A model generated the notes under the pieces. It saw nothing but the letters and a program-made list of their open reading frames with translations, was not told where the DNA came from and made no database searches. A stretch of DNA of 64,000 nt. It comes from Coturnix japonica. Its lineage: Eukaryota > Chordata > Aves > Galliformes > Phasianidae. Positions within the stretch are counted from its first letter, which is position 1. Each line of letters starts with the position of its first letter. Below, piece by piece: positions 37,709 through 49,317 of this stretch. Both the position numbers and the translations under genes were made by a program. The stretch covers positions 160,067,911-160,131,910 of the forward strand of contig NC_029516.1 of assembly GCF_001577835.2 (NCBI RefSeq). Reading direction: 5' to 3'.

Positions 37709-38180
37709 TTTCCCTGTTTTATGATTGCTTGGCTTCCCAGATCCCCTCAGCATTTACTTGGGTGTCAGAAAACAATTGGCAATATTTTCACACTTGAGAA
37801 AAAGGATAAAAACAAAAGGGCATATATTTTTTTTTATGATAGCCTCTCTGGGAAGCTGCCACTGAGGCAGGTTTTAAGATCATGAGTTACTTTGATATTC
37901 CTGTATCCATAAATAGAGAGATCAGCCTCCTTGGCTGCACCTTTTCCAAGTATGCCTCCTGCTGTGATGGTCACTTGTGGGGATGAGGATGTCTAGTGCC
38001 ACACAGAGAGGGGCTGCAAACAGACTGCATCAAACGATCGATGCCATTGAGGCAGGGCACAGTGATTTCCTGCTCTTTTTCTCCCCAGCATTCTGTGATG
38101 AATCAGTGAGGTAGATCTTATGTGATGAGACTTTTTACTTGACAGGGCTTCCTTCAGCAGTGTTTTCCTGTGGTTTGTGT

Positions 38181-38225
38181 TTGTTTTTTTTTTTCTTCTT
38201 TTCTTTTTCTTTTTTTTTTTTTTTT
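38181..38225. repeat. T-rich tract
   Basis: Runs of T with scattered C and G in the probable GJB2 3' UTR. Low complexity. Confidence 0.85.
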
Positions 38226-39587
38226 CCCCAGTAAAGTTAAAACTGCCTTGTTTCATTCTGACTCTTCTGGTTCTTCCCCAGAGGAAGTGGTTCAACACTT
38301 AAAAGTGTGATATGCAGCAGCTCATACCTATTGGTGCTCCATCAGCCTATTCATCTTGTATAGCTTTTCTTCATAAAACCTCCAGTTCTGATTAGGTGCA
38401 CCTTTTAATTAGCTGCATCAAACCACTCCCAGTCTGTGGCACTCTACATAGTGAGACTGAAGCACCTTTTCTCTTGTTGCCATAGGGCTTGCAAAACTTA
38501 CAGGTAACTTGCACAGCCAAAATAGCAGTTTCCCAAAGTTTCCTCCTGAAAGTCAGGAGGAACATGAAACCTCGATGTTCACATTGATGAGTTGTGAATT
38601 GTATGTTATGAACTTGAACTATGTGAGTTCATCTCATCTCTCCAGAGCAGTTTCAAAACATGTTCTGTTTTATACCTGTCATTGGCAGCTGCAGCAGTGC
38701 ATGCAGCAATACAACGTACCCCCTTAGTGCTTGCCTGCTGAATATGCTTCTAGTAAACTGACTCTTCCTCTTTAGCTTTAATAATGCTCCTTCATTTGGG
38801 AGGAAAGCCAGTTACTATAGGTTCTCTTTCTGTAGCCATCTCCTCAAATACTTTTATTGCTTCTGGATAAACAAAGCTGTCTGAATTAAGACTCATGACC
38901 TCTCACTGTGTGCTGGAATTGAAGCACAAGAAGGCTGCCACTGCTCATGTGCTTATCCAGTGTTGCAATCTGACTGCAGATGGAAATTGTTCGCCAGACA
39001 TGGTCACAGAAAGAAAAGGAACAGCATCCTTAGAAGTGTGAATGAACAAATATATAAAGTTATTAATAATGAGCTGGACTGGAAACTTGCTCTGTAAAAA
39101 CATCCTTAATACAACTCTAAATAACAAAGCTTGGCACATATTGGATTTGTGCTTGGTAAAGTTCCTGCACTGTTCTGTGTACGAGTACAAAGAGAACAAA
39201 ATATCTGCACTCCCAGTGCTCTAGTATTACATTTCTTTTGTAACAACAAGATTTGTATTTTCATCTGGAATCATAATTAAAGGGCATTTGTGGTGTCAAT
39301 TTTCTGTATTACTTACATGTGCCTAGAATATCTAGTGAAAATCTGTTTACCACAATAGAAAATGAATGCAGCAATAATACATTTAATAGCTGGGAGCTCT
39401 TGTAAGCATTTTACCCTTCTGCCACAGGTTGTTTTTCAATCTGTTACACTGCCTTTGCTATCAAGTATATCCTGCAGACCTTGTGAGCCTATAGTGGAAG
39501 GCCACGTGTGTGATCTATGCTAGAAAACAAATACGTTGTGTAAATCTGTGTCTTGTACTAGTGAAACTTCAGCTGGAAATGGCTCAC

Positions 39588-39593
39588 AATAAA
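39588..39593 (+). terminator. GJB2: GJB2 polyadenylation signal (candidate)
   Basis: AATAAA followed within 60 bases by T/G-rich agtttgttttcctattgtg. I noticed no other canonical hexamer between the GJB2 stop and this point; an ATTAAA-type variant lies near 39276. Confidence 0.45.
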
Positions 39594-41872
39594 CAATGTA
39601 ACTTCTCCATAGAGGAGAGTTTGTTTTCCTATTGTGCCTTTAACTGGAACCTGGAATGTGCCAAAGCTGGCAACACCGAGATAAGGTTAATTAATTATCT
39701 TCAGCTGGTAGTTTGGCAACCAGATGTCTTAATATGAGAAAAAGGTAGCAATTGGGACAGTTGCTGAAATTGACCCAAGAGAGGACTTTGATCCAACTGT
39801 AGCATTAGGTGTAACAGCTCTGCCAGGAGATGTTTACTGTCTATGAGATTTCTGTTTATATGTGACTAAGCAAATACTTTGTAAGAAAACAAACAAAAAC
39901 CAAAACGTTGTTCAGATACTTAATAGGAATTAATCCCTCTACAACTATTTCTCTGTGCCACATTGCATGGTTGACAAATAAGAGATTTCATACAGATTAA
40001 AATACAGTGCTGTTTTGGAATTGTGTGTGCTCTTTCTTGAAATACACAGTGTCTATCTGTGCTTTTGCATGTGGATTCTGCAGACTTTGCAGAATGAAGG
40101 TAGCAAGAATGCAACACTGAAGCAACAAATCTGAAGTCTCGACTGTAAAGGAGGCTGATTCCTTACTGTAGGGATATGATTACAGCCAGGATGTGAAGAG
40201 TCAAATAATGTGCTATCCAAACTGGGAATTGTTGGGGTGGGACATTCTAGAATTATCCCTCTGGGCTGAGATCAACAGAGGATTACCATTGGCTTAATCA
40301 AGACTAAACTTCCATCCAAAAGACTTGAAATCAAACCTACAAATATACAGTTATCATAACTGAGACTTAATGCTCTTAACTAAGACTAATGGTTATGACT
40401 TTCCACCTCTGAGAACTCAACTTACACCTACTGTCACTGAAATCTATCATGGCTGATCCCCCACAGCTACCCTAGAATTCATCTTCAGAACCGGCCACAA
40501 AATCCTACACAACTCCTCCCTTTCTGCCCTGTAAATCACTGACACTAACATGATACTTAATTCTTCATCTGTCTGTGCAATGCTCACTGTAATCCATTGT
40601 ATTTGAATAATTTCATAACAGAAAATCCTCTCCAAGCATACTGCCGGGTAGCCAAATGCTTGCATCAGCCTTTCTGGTAAAGAACTAATTGCATGTCAGT
40701 AGGGCATATGGTTTAAGAAAATATGTTTAGAGTGAGCTGGTGGAGAGCATACACAGTAGACCTATGAATCACTGCAGGTTTTGGATGAATAAAATACTAT
40801 GGATTATCAACTAGTATTTACTTTTTCATTGTATCTTCAAAGCCGCTCACATAAAGCACTGGTTCCAGGCTGCTGTTTCAAGAGTTGACTGTAACATCTG
40901 CTGTCTATCTGCTGTCCAACTATCAACATTTCTCTTGTCATAGGACTCCTTTCACTTGATTCAAAAGTATCATGGCAGTCCTAGTACAGAGTTAATCTGA
41001 GTTTCTCCAGCTGAAAGACAAACATGACAGCTATGTCGTGTTCACACGGAGCAGGGATGATTAATCAAACACCACTGTTTGTTAAGGTCAGTGCAATGAC
41101 AGGTGCCAGAAAAAATATTGTTATAATTATTGTGTGGTAAACATTTCAAACCTAGTGCATGTTGCATCATTACCATAATACCTGCTTATGGTTAGTCACA
41201 ACCCTTCCCTAGATGTTGATCCTTTCCAAGGACTGAGTGCTTAATATGTAGTGTAAGGAGCTTTCCCAGTCTGTCCAATACAAATGAACAGAAACAAAAC
41301 CTGCACTTACCCATGCACACACAAGGGCAGGTAGAACAAACTGACTAAATCATTATATCGCTGCCATCTGATAGAAGGCTGAGACATTGCAACACGGATT
41401 TGTCAGGAGTAATTTATGTCTCTGCCACAATAAAAGCTTTTCTACATAGCAGTAAAATAGTTGTTAATGATTCATTGTTGAAGTGTGAAGATCTACCATA
41501 TAGGATAACCTCTGTGCACCTGGGAGGAACTGCAGATACTTGGGATGATAGGCTTGGAAGTCAATGAGATCCTTATCACTGGAAGAAATGGTATAACAAA
41601 AACAGTTTGAGACTTCCTTTGGGAAGGAGTAAATGGTAGTGTTGTGAAACACCAAGAACTTGCAAGACTGCACGATGGAAAACTGTTCTGAAGCAAAGAA
41701 TAGTTTTGCAGAGAGCTGATGCTTGTAGTAGACAATGAGTCAAGAATGTTTCTGACTTGAAAAATATGGTATGCATTAGAGGTTTTCCAAAAATGTGGTG
41801 TTGGAAATGATTCCACTCTTCTTTAGCACCTGCAGTTCCTTACCAGGAACGTACATTGGAGCACATTCTGTT

Positions 41873-41890
41873 AAAAAAAAAAAAAAAAAA
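41873..41890. repeat. A18 run
   Basis: Eighteen consecutive A; not attached to any recognised retroposed sequence. Confidence 0.9.
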
Positions 41891-42871
41891 GTTTATAAAC
41901 TGGAGAAATCAAAGAGTGAGGAATAATGATAGATATAGATATAGATAGATGACCAAATATTTCAAACACAGAACCTAACAGGAACGCATGAAAGAAACAG
42001 GTCAGCCTGGGAAAGTTTGAAGAAGGAACTCCCCAGATGCATAAAAGATTGTGGCAAAGAAGATGAGATTGTTCTTTATATCTGCTGGCAACAGGGTAAG
42101 AAACAAAAGGATTGTGTTGCAATCAGATTTGGGCTAATCATTCTCAAAAGCGTTCTGTGGATGATGGACTCTTCATCACTGAAGACTGTTAAATGGCAGC
42201 TTAGTCTAATATCTGCTGAGGGTGATCTAGAGACATAGTTCTGCAATAGAACAGAGGGAACTTCTACAAAATCTGTGGGGAATGGTGGCCCAATTAAGGA
42301 GTCAAGTTGTACAGCTTCTTTTTGCTGACCCAAAGATCACCTACTAAATAAATTCATTTTTCATGCAAATTCAAGTCTACGTGTCAGTGTGAAGTCTACC
42401 CAGTATGATCTCTGTCAGCATGATTCCTTTGTGCTTTCAGCAACCATGACAATACAGTCTTGTACTATAATAAATTCCACCTGAAAAAAGCATGCAATGT
42501 GGCACTATGAGTAACTAAATTTGTAATTTATATTAACAAAGTTAGCAATGGATTATTTTTTCTTGGGTTATGGGATTCTTTCAGTGTAAAAGCAAACCAT
42601 CAGGTGGTTCAATAGGTTGAAATTTGCATAGATATTTTCCCATATACAAACTTTTCTTGTTTTTCTATTTCAGAACAGGAGATTTGTTGCTGTTCCTCTC
42701 TGTAGAAGGTATACAGTATTTGAAGTCTTGACAAACTTTCCGTGTGTGTCATTAAGGTATATGCCTGGTGAAACATATTTTATTTGCTCTTACCCTGAAT
42801 ACAATGGAAAACACCAGTCAGGGAATTTCCTGGTTTAGAATCTTTGGCTGTGGTTTGGCATTACAAAGTGT

Positions 42872-43930
42872 TCACAGAATCATAGAATGGTTTGGATTGG
42901 AAGGGATATTTAAGATCATCTAGTTCCAGACTCCTGCTATAGGCAGGGACATCTCCCTCTAGACCAGGTTGCTCAAAGCCCTGTCCAGCCTGGCCTTGAA
43001 TGCTTCCAGGGAGGGTGGTATCAACAACCTTTCTGGGATCCTGTTCTGTCACCCTCACAATAAAGTTTCTTCCTAATATCTAGTCTAAATCTTCCCTCTC
43101 AGTTTAAAGCCATTTACCCTTGTACAGTCACTACATGCCCTTATAGAAAGTCCCTCCTCAGCTATCCTGCAAGCCCCCTTCAGGTACTGGAAGGCCACTA
43201 TAAGGTCTTCCCAGAGCTTCCTCTGCTCCAAGCTGGACAGCCCCAGCTCTCTCAGCTTCTATGGAAGGTGTTCCAGCCCTCTGACCATCTTTGTGGCCTT
43301 CCTCTGGATCCACTCCAACAGCTCCATGTCCTCCTTGTGCTGGGGGCCGCAGAACTGAAAGCAGTGTCCCAGATGAGGCCTCAGGAAAGCAGATCAAGGG
43401 TGCAGTCACCTCCCTCGGGCTGCTGGTCAAACTTCTCTTGATGTAACCCAGGATACAGTTGGTCATCTGGGCTGTGGGAACACATTACCAGCTCACACTG
43501 AGTCTTTCATCAGTCAGTGCCCCCACATTCTTCTCCTCAGGGCTGTTCTCAAGCCATTCTTCTCCCAACCTGTGTCTGTGTTTGGGATTGTCCTGACCCA
43601 TGTGCAGGACCTTGTATTTGGCCTTGTTGAACTTAATGAGGCTGGCATGGGCCCACCCTTAAAGCCTGTCCAGGTTGCTCTTGATGGCATCCCTTTTCCT
43701 CTGGTGTGTCAACTGTACCACACAACTTGGTGTCATCAGCAAATTTACTGAGGGTGCACTTGATCCCACTGTCCATGTTGCCTACAAAGATGTAAAATAG
43801 CACTGGTCTCAGCACCAATCCCCAAGGAATGCTGCTTATCTACTTGGACACTGAGCCGTTGACCACAACCCTCTGAGTGCAAATGTCCAGCCAATTCCTT
43901 GCTGTTCACTGTGCTCAGTAGTAGCACTCA
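42872..43930 (-). repeat. CR1 LINE with RT remnant, longest copy
   Basis: A 1.05-kb CR1 on the minus strand, the longest in the window. It reads from the 3' tail at 42872 (cacagaatcatagaatgg) back into the reverse transcriptase domain. The RT catalytic motif is still legible as KFADDTKLCG (FADD codons at 43732-43743), followed downstream by TNCILGYIKRSLTSSPREVT near 43440. The reading frame is broken several times, so the copy is inactive. The right boundary is approximate. Confidence 0.94.
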
Positions 43931-44637
43931 TTTAAGGTATTTACAGTGATTTTATCACTTCCTGTTCATTCCTATTCCATCTGAGTCTCTCTCCCTCCCC
44001 ATCGAACACAGTGTCTCCACTACAGGGCATTTACTGTGCCAGCATAGTTGTTTGCGCAGCTGCAGTCAGTGCTGGATTGAAAGACTGTTTTAACTGGTAT
44101 AAAAGCAAGCATTTTCTTTCCTGGATTGATTTTTAGCTGGATCAATGCCTTGATCTGGCTTGCAGGGAAAGTTCATGAACAAATGTTTATGCTTACATGT
44201 CTGTGGGGCAGTAGGCTATGACATAGGGCAAGAAAAGCTGTTGGGAGTGAGCAGAAGGGTAACATGTTAAGTTGCATTTACTGCTACACACTGCAATTTC
44301 AAATCACAGCCTATGGCTGTATTTTCACAGGTGGCTGCTACTAGAAAGGCAGAAGCCTTCCCACCTTTTCCCTATTTCATCTCTGTACCTTCCCTTCTCT
44401 CTAGTCCTTTCTACTATCGATCTTCTCTCTTGCTCCAACACAATCTCCTCTCAACAGCTGTATGAGCTGCTTTAACTCACTAACTCAGCAGAGAACACTT
44501 TGAACTCTGCCTTTTTTTGTTCTGTTTTGCTTTGTTGTTCCAGCTCAGTTAGCTTTCTGCCAGGATTGTGGCCCACATTAATATATGCCAAGTACAAATA
44601 TTTGTCTTATTTCTTCACTTTTCTGCTGGTAGTGTGG

Positions 44638-44655
44638 AAAAAAAAAAAAAAAAAA
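44638..44655. repeat. A18 run
   Basis: Eighteen consecutive A; low complexity. Confidence 0.9.
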
Positions 44656-45692
44656 GCTTCATGTCATAACCAAATGATAAAAGGTGTTGTTCTTCATGAG
44701 ATTCTGTTCTATTCTACATACCCCAGAGCTGCCTGATTTATCACTGTAGCAGGAGGTTTCCCACAGTTTTCTTTTGAGAGGAAGCCTTCTCTGCCAGTTG
44801 AGACGCCAGTCTAGGATGTCAGTGCCATTCCCAGCTCTGCTCCAGATTTTTTGAGTAATCAAGAATAATTCCTTTGTAGAAAACGAGGAAGGAAGAAAAG
44901 GCTTCAGCGCTTCTTGCTTGAACCGCTGCCCACTGGCAGTAGCCTTTCTCAGCATTTAAATACCTCTAGTGCCATCTTCTGTAGCACAGCGGCATGGCAG
45001 GCGAAGTTCTTACCGTTCACACACCATGCAGGGTGGTTGTCCCAGCACGCTGAACTGAAGGCATTCGTCGCTCCCTTTGAGGCTGTGTGAGCACTATTGC
45101 AGTCAGCACGGTCAAGCTATGTATCACTTTGATGTTGTTTGTTTATGGCTAAAGATATGCACTGCAGATTAGAGTTGCTTCCATTAACTGCATTTGGAGG
45201 CACTGATATGGAATGAGTGATCCTCTTCTGTACTGCAAAACAGATGCATACAGTAGAAGTAGCATGGGGTAAAACTCTCCTTTTCATCAATATTCATCTG
45301 CAGATCTTTCTTTCTTATAGGGCAGCAGCTCAGGTTCAGCCTAAGATTAATATATGTCTTCTTGACCTACGAGATCTGAGTTCTTTTCACCATTTTATAG
45401 AGCTTCCTCCTTTGCACTCACGCCCCACTGCTTCAGGATCCACACTGCAATACTACTTCCCTTACAGTAATGGCAGCACGGTGTTTTGTGTATATCCCTC
45501 ATCTCTGCTTCTAGTCATTTGTCCTTGTGCCACTACTACTGCTTAGATCAGCAGAGACCTTTCTAGTGTTTCCAGATAAAAGGTTTAAGAGGGAGCAACC
45601 AAGCATTGCAAAGATGTGGACCCTTTGTTTCCATTTGCCACTAGTCCTCTGCTACACATGGCTATTCAGGATCCCAAATCTTTTTCTCCAAT

Positions 45693-46053
45693 AGAATCAT
45701 AGAATCATATAATTGTTTGAGTTGGAAGGAAACTTTAAAGAACACTAGTCCAACTCCTCTGCACTGAACAGGGACACCTTCAGCTCCATCAGATTGCTCA
45801 GAGCCTCATCAAGCTGGACCTTGAATGTCTCCAGCGATGGGACATCCACCACATATCCAGGCAACCTGTCATAGGGCTTCACTATCGTTATCTATCCTTT
45901 TTGCTTCTACAACTCTCATCTTTTAGTTTAAAACCATTTCCCCTTGTCCCGTGACAGCAGATGAGTCTGTCCTTTTCTTTCTTATAGACTCCCTTTAGAT
46001 ACTTTAGGCTACCATCAGGTCTTCCTGGAGCCTTCTCTCCTCTGGGCTGAAGT
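45693..46053 (-). repeat. CR1 LINE 3' fragment
   Basis: Minus-strand CR1: on the + strand it opens 'atagaatcatagaatcatat' and continues through 'gacaggttgcctgg'-type sequence (reverse complement) to 'gtcttcctggagccttctct'. A remnant RGNGFKLKDE is encoded on the minus strand. Diverged and broken. Confidence 0.9.
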
Positions 46054-46275
46054 TTTTTGTTATGACCTTGTGTAGTTGAATTTTCACCTCTCTCTGACTG
46101 AAGAGTAGCTACCAACTGAAACTTATGTGTAAATGCCAACACAGTCATCCTGCCTGATGCTTTCTTTTCTCAGGATAACAGCCAAGAACATACAAAAGCT
46201 GAACCAAAACGTAGAGGATGGTAATAGAGCTGAAAGTTCCAAGAACCACCTGCAAATTATCTGGACTATTACACA

Positions 46276-46462
46276 GAATCACAGAATCACAGAATGACCC
46301 GGGCTGGAAGGGACCTCAAGGATCATGTAGTTCCAACCCCCCTGCCTGGCAGGGCCACCAAACATACACCTTTACTAGATCAGGTTGCCCAGGGCCCTGT
46401 CCAACCTGGCCTTGAACACCTCCAAGAACGGGGCATCCACAAACTCCTCCGGCCGCTGCCTG
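46276..46462 (-). repeat. CR1 LINE 3' fragment at GJA3 CpG island edge
   Basis: A minus-strand CR1 tail ('cacagaatcacagaatgacc', then 'gaagggacctcaaggatcat') that stops at about 46462, where the CpG island begins. The 5'-truncation point of the element therefore abuts the island. Confidence 0.92.
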
Positions 46463-46478
46463 CAGGTACGCGATGCCG

Positions 46479-46493
46479 CCACTAGGTGGCGCT
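46479..46493 (+). promoter_or_regulatory. CTCF-binding motif
   Basis: ccactaggtggcgct fits the CTCF core consensus CCASYAGRKGGCRSY at all 15 positions. It sits about 17 bases past the CR1 end and at the upstream edge of the GJA3 island. Binding is inferred from the motif only. Confidence 0.7.
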
Positions 46494-46805
46494 GCTCCGC
46501 CCCGCTGGGTCCGTGTGCCCGGCGCCCGCGTGTCGCCGGCGGCCCGAGGGGAGCCGGGGCTGCGGGCAGGGCGAGGCCGCCCCGCCGGGCACCCGCAGCC
46601 TCCTCCGCCTCCAGAGCGGAGCTTTGCGGGCTTGTTTTCCCCAGAGCTAATTGAGCTATGAGCGGACGCTGTCCGGACTCACCGCAACGAGCCGAGCTTT
46701 TGCTACTCCCAACAGCACCGCTCCCGCAACGCGTAAGTAGAGCGGCGCGGCCGGGTGCCCGCCCTGGAGCACGGAGCGGGAGCTCAGCCCCTCCGCCGTG
46801 CCCCG

Positions 46806-46818
46806 TGCTGACGGAGCA
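46806..46818 (+). promoter_or_regulatory. Maf recognition-like element
   Basis: tgctgacggagca matches the T-type Maf response element TGCTGACTCAGCA at 11 of 13 positions, with both GCA/TGC flanks intact. Large Maf proteins drive many avian lens genes, and GJA3 is a lens-fibre connexin, so the placement makes sense. Function is inferred. Confidence 0.5.
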
Positions 46819-49199
46819 TCGCGGGACGGGGTCTGTCCCAGAAGCGCCCGAACCTCCCGCAGCAGCTCGGGAATGGAGGGAAGCGCCGTGTGCTCCGGGA
46901 TGGTCGCCGCTGCTGCCCGCCCCACTGTGCGTGTAGGGGATGGCATTCCTGCCCTAAGGGTGCCTCTCACGTTTGAGCATTGATGCGCATTTCCAGCCTA
47001 GGAGTCGAATTAACTCCAAATACAAAGCGGAGACGGATTTGCATCCAGCCTTGTAAGAGGCGCCTCGCGGGAGGACAGCGCGGACCAAGCGACCCAAAGC
47101 GCCTGTGACTGTCCCAGGGTGAGCGCCGAGCTGCTGCCTGGCCACGGGCTGCGGCCCCAGCCGGGGACAGCAGGAGGGCTGAGCTCCCACGGGACACGCG
47201 GGGACAGAGCTCGCTCCCCGCTCCGAGAGGTACCAAAACCAGCGCAGCTCCTCGCGTGCTCACTGAGGACTCAAAGGGGCGGAAAGTGTTTGAAACGAGG
47301 GAACGTTCTTTGGAATTCTTTGAAAATGTGATGAGGCAAACGGTTATTAGTGTGAGCAGGGTGAAAGCAGGAAATCATATTAGCACAAGATGCTGTTAGG
47401 AGTCCTGAGTGTGGTGAATGAGTTGTGTAAGAGCCGGGCACAGACCTGAAGAGGGAATGGAACAGAGTAGCCAAAGATGCTGAGTTTCCCTTTAAGGGAA
47501 GTTGGAAGAGAGAAGGGAAAATCCCTCTGGAGCATTTCAGAATTAAACTAGAAAAACAAACTGTATTGATTTTGATAGTGCAGAAAAGTCCTTTAAGAAG
47601 TCTGAAGAGGATACCTGGCACTGCCTCCCCTGCAGTTACTGGGACTCGCATGAGGTGCCATCTTCAACCTGTCTATTGGGTGCCTGCTGCTCTGTAAAGA
47701 AAAAGGGTCTTGAATCTTTGAACTGGCAGCAGAGCTCCTCTTTCCCTCGTAACTCTGGGGCGGGGGGTGGGACGCTCCTTACTGTGCAGTTTTGGGATCC
47801 ATGTGGCTGATGGTATGTGGACACTTGACAGATCTGTCTCATTCACGCTCCACTCACTTGCGATGTAGGGACTGTCCCCTTCGTGCTCGACGGCCACTCC
47901 TAGTGCCCCGGTAGCTCCACACTCTCCTCACCTTTCAGTGTTCTATTGGTAAGTCACTGTATTTTAATACCAAAGTAGAGCTGTAAGGTGGCATTTTAGT
48001 ATGCTGGGAAAGGAAATGGGGTTTGTTCCTATTTTTCTCCTGTGAGCAATGAATCAGAGCAGAGACTTACTATGGCAGGGAACAGAGTTCTGCAGGTGGA
48101 GTGTACTGGGCTCAGCTCCTTGTGCTTTTCCTTGACTCGAGCCAAACTTTCAATGAAGTCAAGAGGTTTTGCCTAGTTTTAAGGAAAAGGCTCCATTATG
48201 TTTAAGAGAGGGGATTCATTTCTCACAAGTTTTTGAAGTGTAATGACTTTAGATGCCTCTCAGTGTTACACTGAGCAAGGTGTCTTTCAAGCCCTCATTA
48301 ACAACAAGTTCATAAAGCCAATTATGAAACCTCAGCTGTTGTTTCATATATGTATGTGTATGAGACCAAATGCCATTAGGTTTCACTGAAAATTACAGCA
48401 GCTCATTCTCTCCCTTCACATGTTCCAGACACGGTCCACCACAAACTTTGTTCTAGATGACATCTTTTACTTTACTATAATTTACTATAAAAGATAATTT
48501 ACTGTAAAAACAAGGAAATATTGCAAGTTATGTTTTCTCTTTTAGCAGCATTTTTTTTCTTTATACTGGTTTATGAAGTGTATGTGATTTTGAATATAAA
48601 AGCAAATTCCAAGATATTACAGACCATCAAAAGAAATGAAAGGAGATGTGGGCTGAATTTAAGAAACCATGTGCTGACAGAGATGCATTAGTCTCAAAAT
48701 AATTGCTCATAATAATTGCTTAGAAGGATTCTCTAGGTTTGACAGCGATATAAAATCTTAAGTAGAGCAGGTGTCACCATAAGGAAATACAGCTAATATA
48801 GCTATGTAATCATTTGTGTGTATGTGCATGCATGTGTGTATATGCATACGTAAGCATGTGTAAGAGTAACGTCATAAATAATTATGATATCATATTTCAT
48901 ACAACGGATGCTTAGTGATGATGAACCTCTTCTGTGGCAGGATCATACAAATAGAAATAATAACTGGCAAGCTTATAAATGCCAGATTATCTATCTCGTG
49001 TAGATAGGTATCTTTAACATGACAGCTTTTAAAATATATTCTTTCTCTTGCTCATTATCACACACGCTCACAGAAGCACACAGCATCCACAAAAACAACT
49101 TTACTTGTACTGAACTTGTTAGCTAATGGTAAAACATTAATTCTTAAGCATAATTCCATTCAATTTTTAATAACTTGCCAGTTTTTCAGTATTAGTCGT

Positions 49200-49317
49200 A
49201 ACAGGGACGTGATTTAGCGGAGGGTTGTTAGTTAGGGCGCTATGCTCAGGCTATCGTTGGACTTGATGATCTTTAAGGTCTTTTCCAACCTGAGCAATTC
49301 TATGATTCTGTGATTTT
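49200..49317 (+). repeat. CR1 LINE tail fragment
   Basis: A 118-bp CR1 3' end: 'ggacttgatgatctttaagg' then 'cttttccaacctgagcaatt' and 'ctatgattctgtgattttta'. The tail differs from the other copies, so it belongs to another CR1 subfamily. Confidence 0.88.

Larger units (their letters stand above)
37709..39615 (+). other. GJB2: GJB2 3' UTR (predicted)
   Basis: About 1.9 kb from the stop to shortly past AATAAA at 39588-39593. It contains a T/C-rich tract at 38181-38225. No open frame or repeat of note. The length would be similar to the long 3' UTR of mammalian GJB2. Confidence 0.5.
39616..46275. other. GJB2-GJA3 intergenic region
   Basis: About 6.7 kb without a recognised gene. It contains minus-strand CR1 copies at 42872-43930 and 45693-46053, A-runs at 41873-41890 and 44638-44655, and a short GATA-type run near 41930-41950. 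The rest is unique and AT-rich. Confidence 0.6.
46463..47250 (+). promoter_or_regulatory. GJA3: CpG island, probable GJA3 promoter
   Basis: A CpG-rich block of about 0.8 kb, the only one between GJB2 and GJA3. Two good splice donors point towards GJA3: GC|GTAAGT with GT at 46733 and GG|GTGAGC with GT at 47119. Either could end a non-coding first exon joined to the acceptor at 52470. An octamer ATTTGCAT (47037-47044) lies just before the second candidate. There is no clear TATA box. Assignment to GJA3 is by position, strand of the donors and the connexin gene plan; no transcript is visible here to prove it. Confidence 0.6.
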
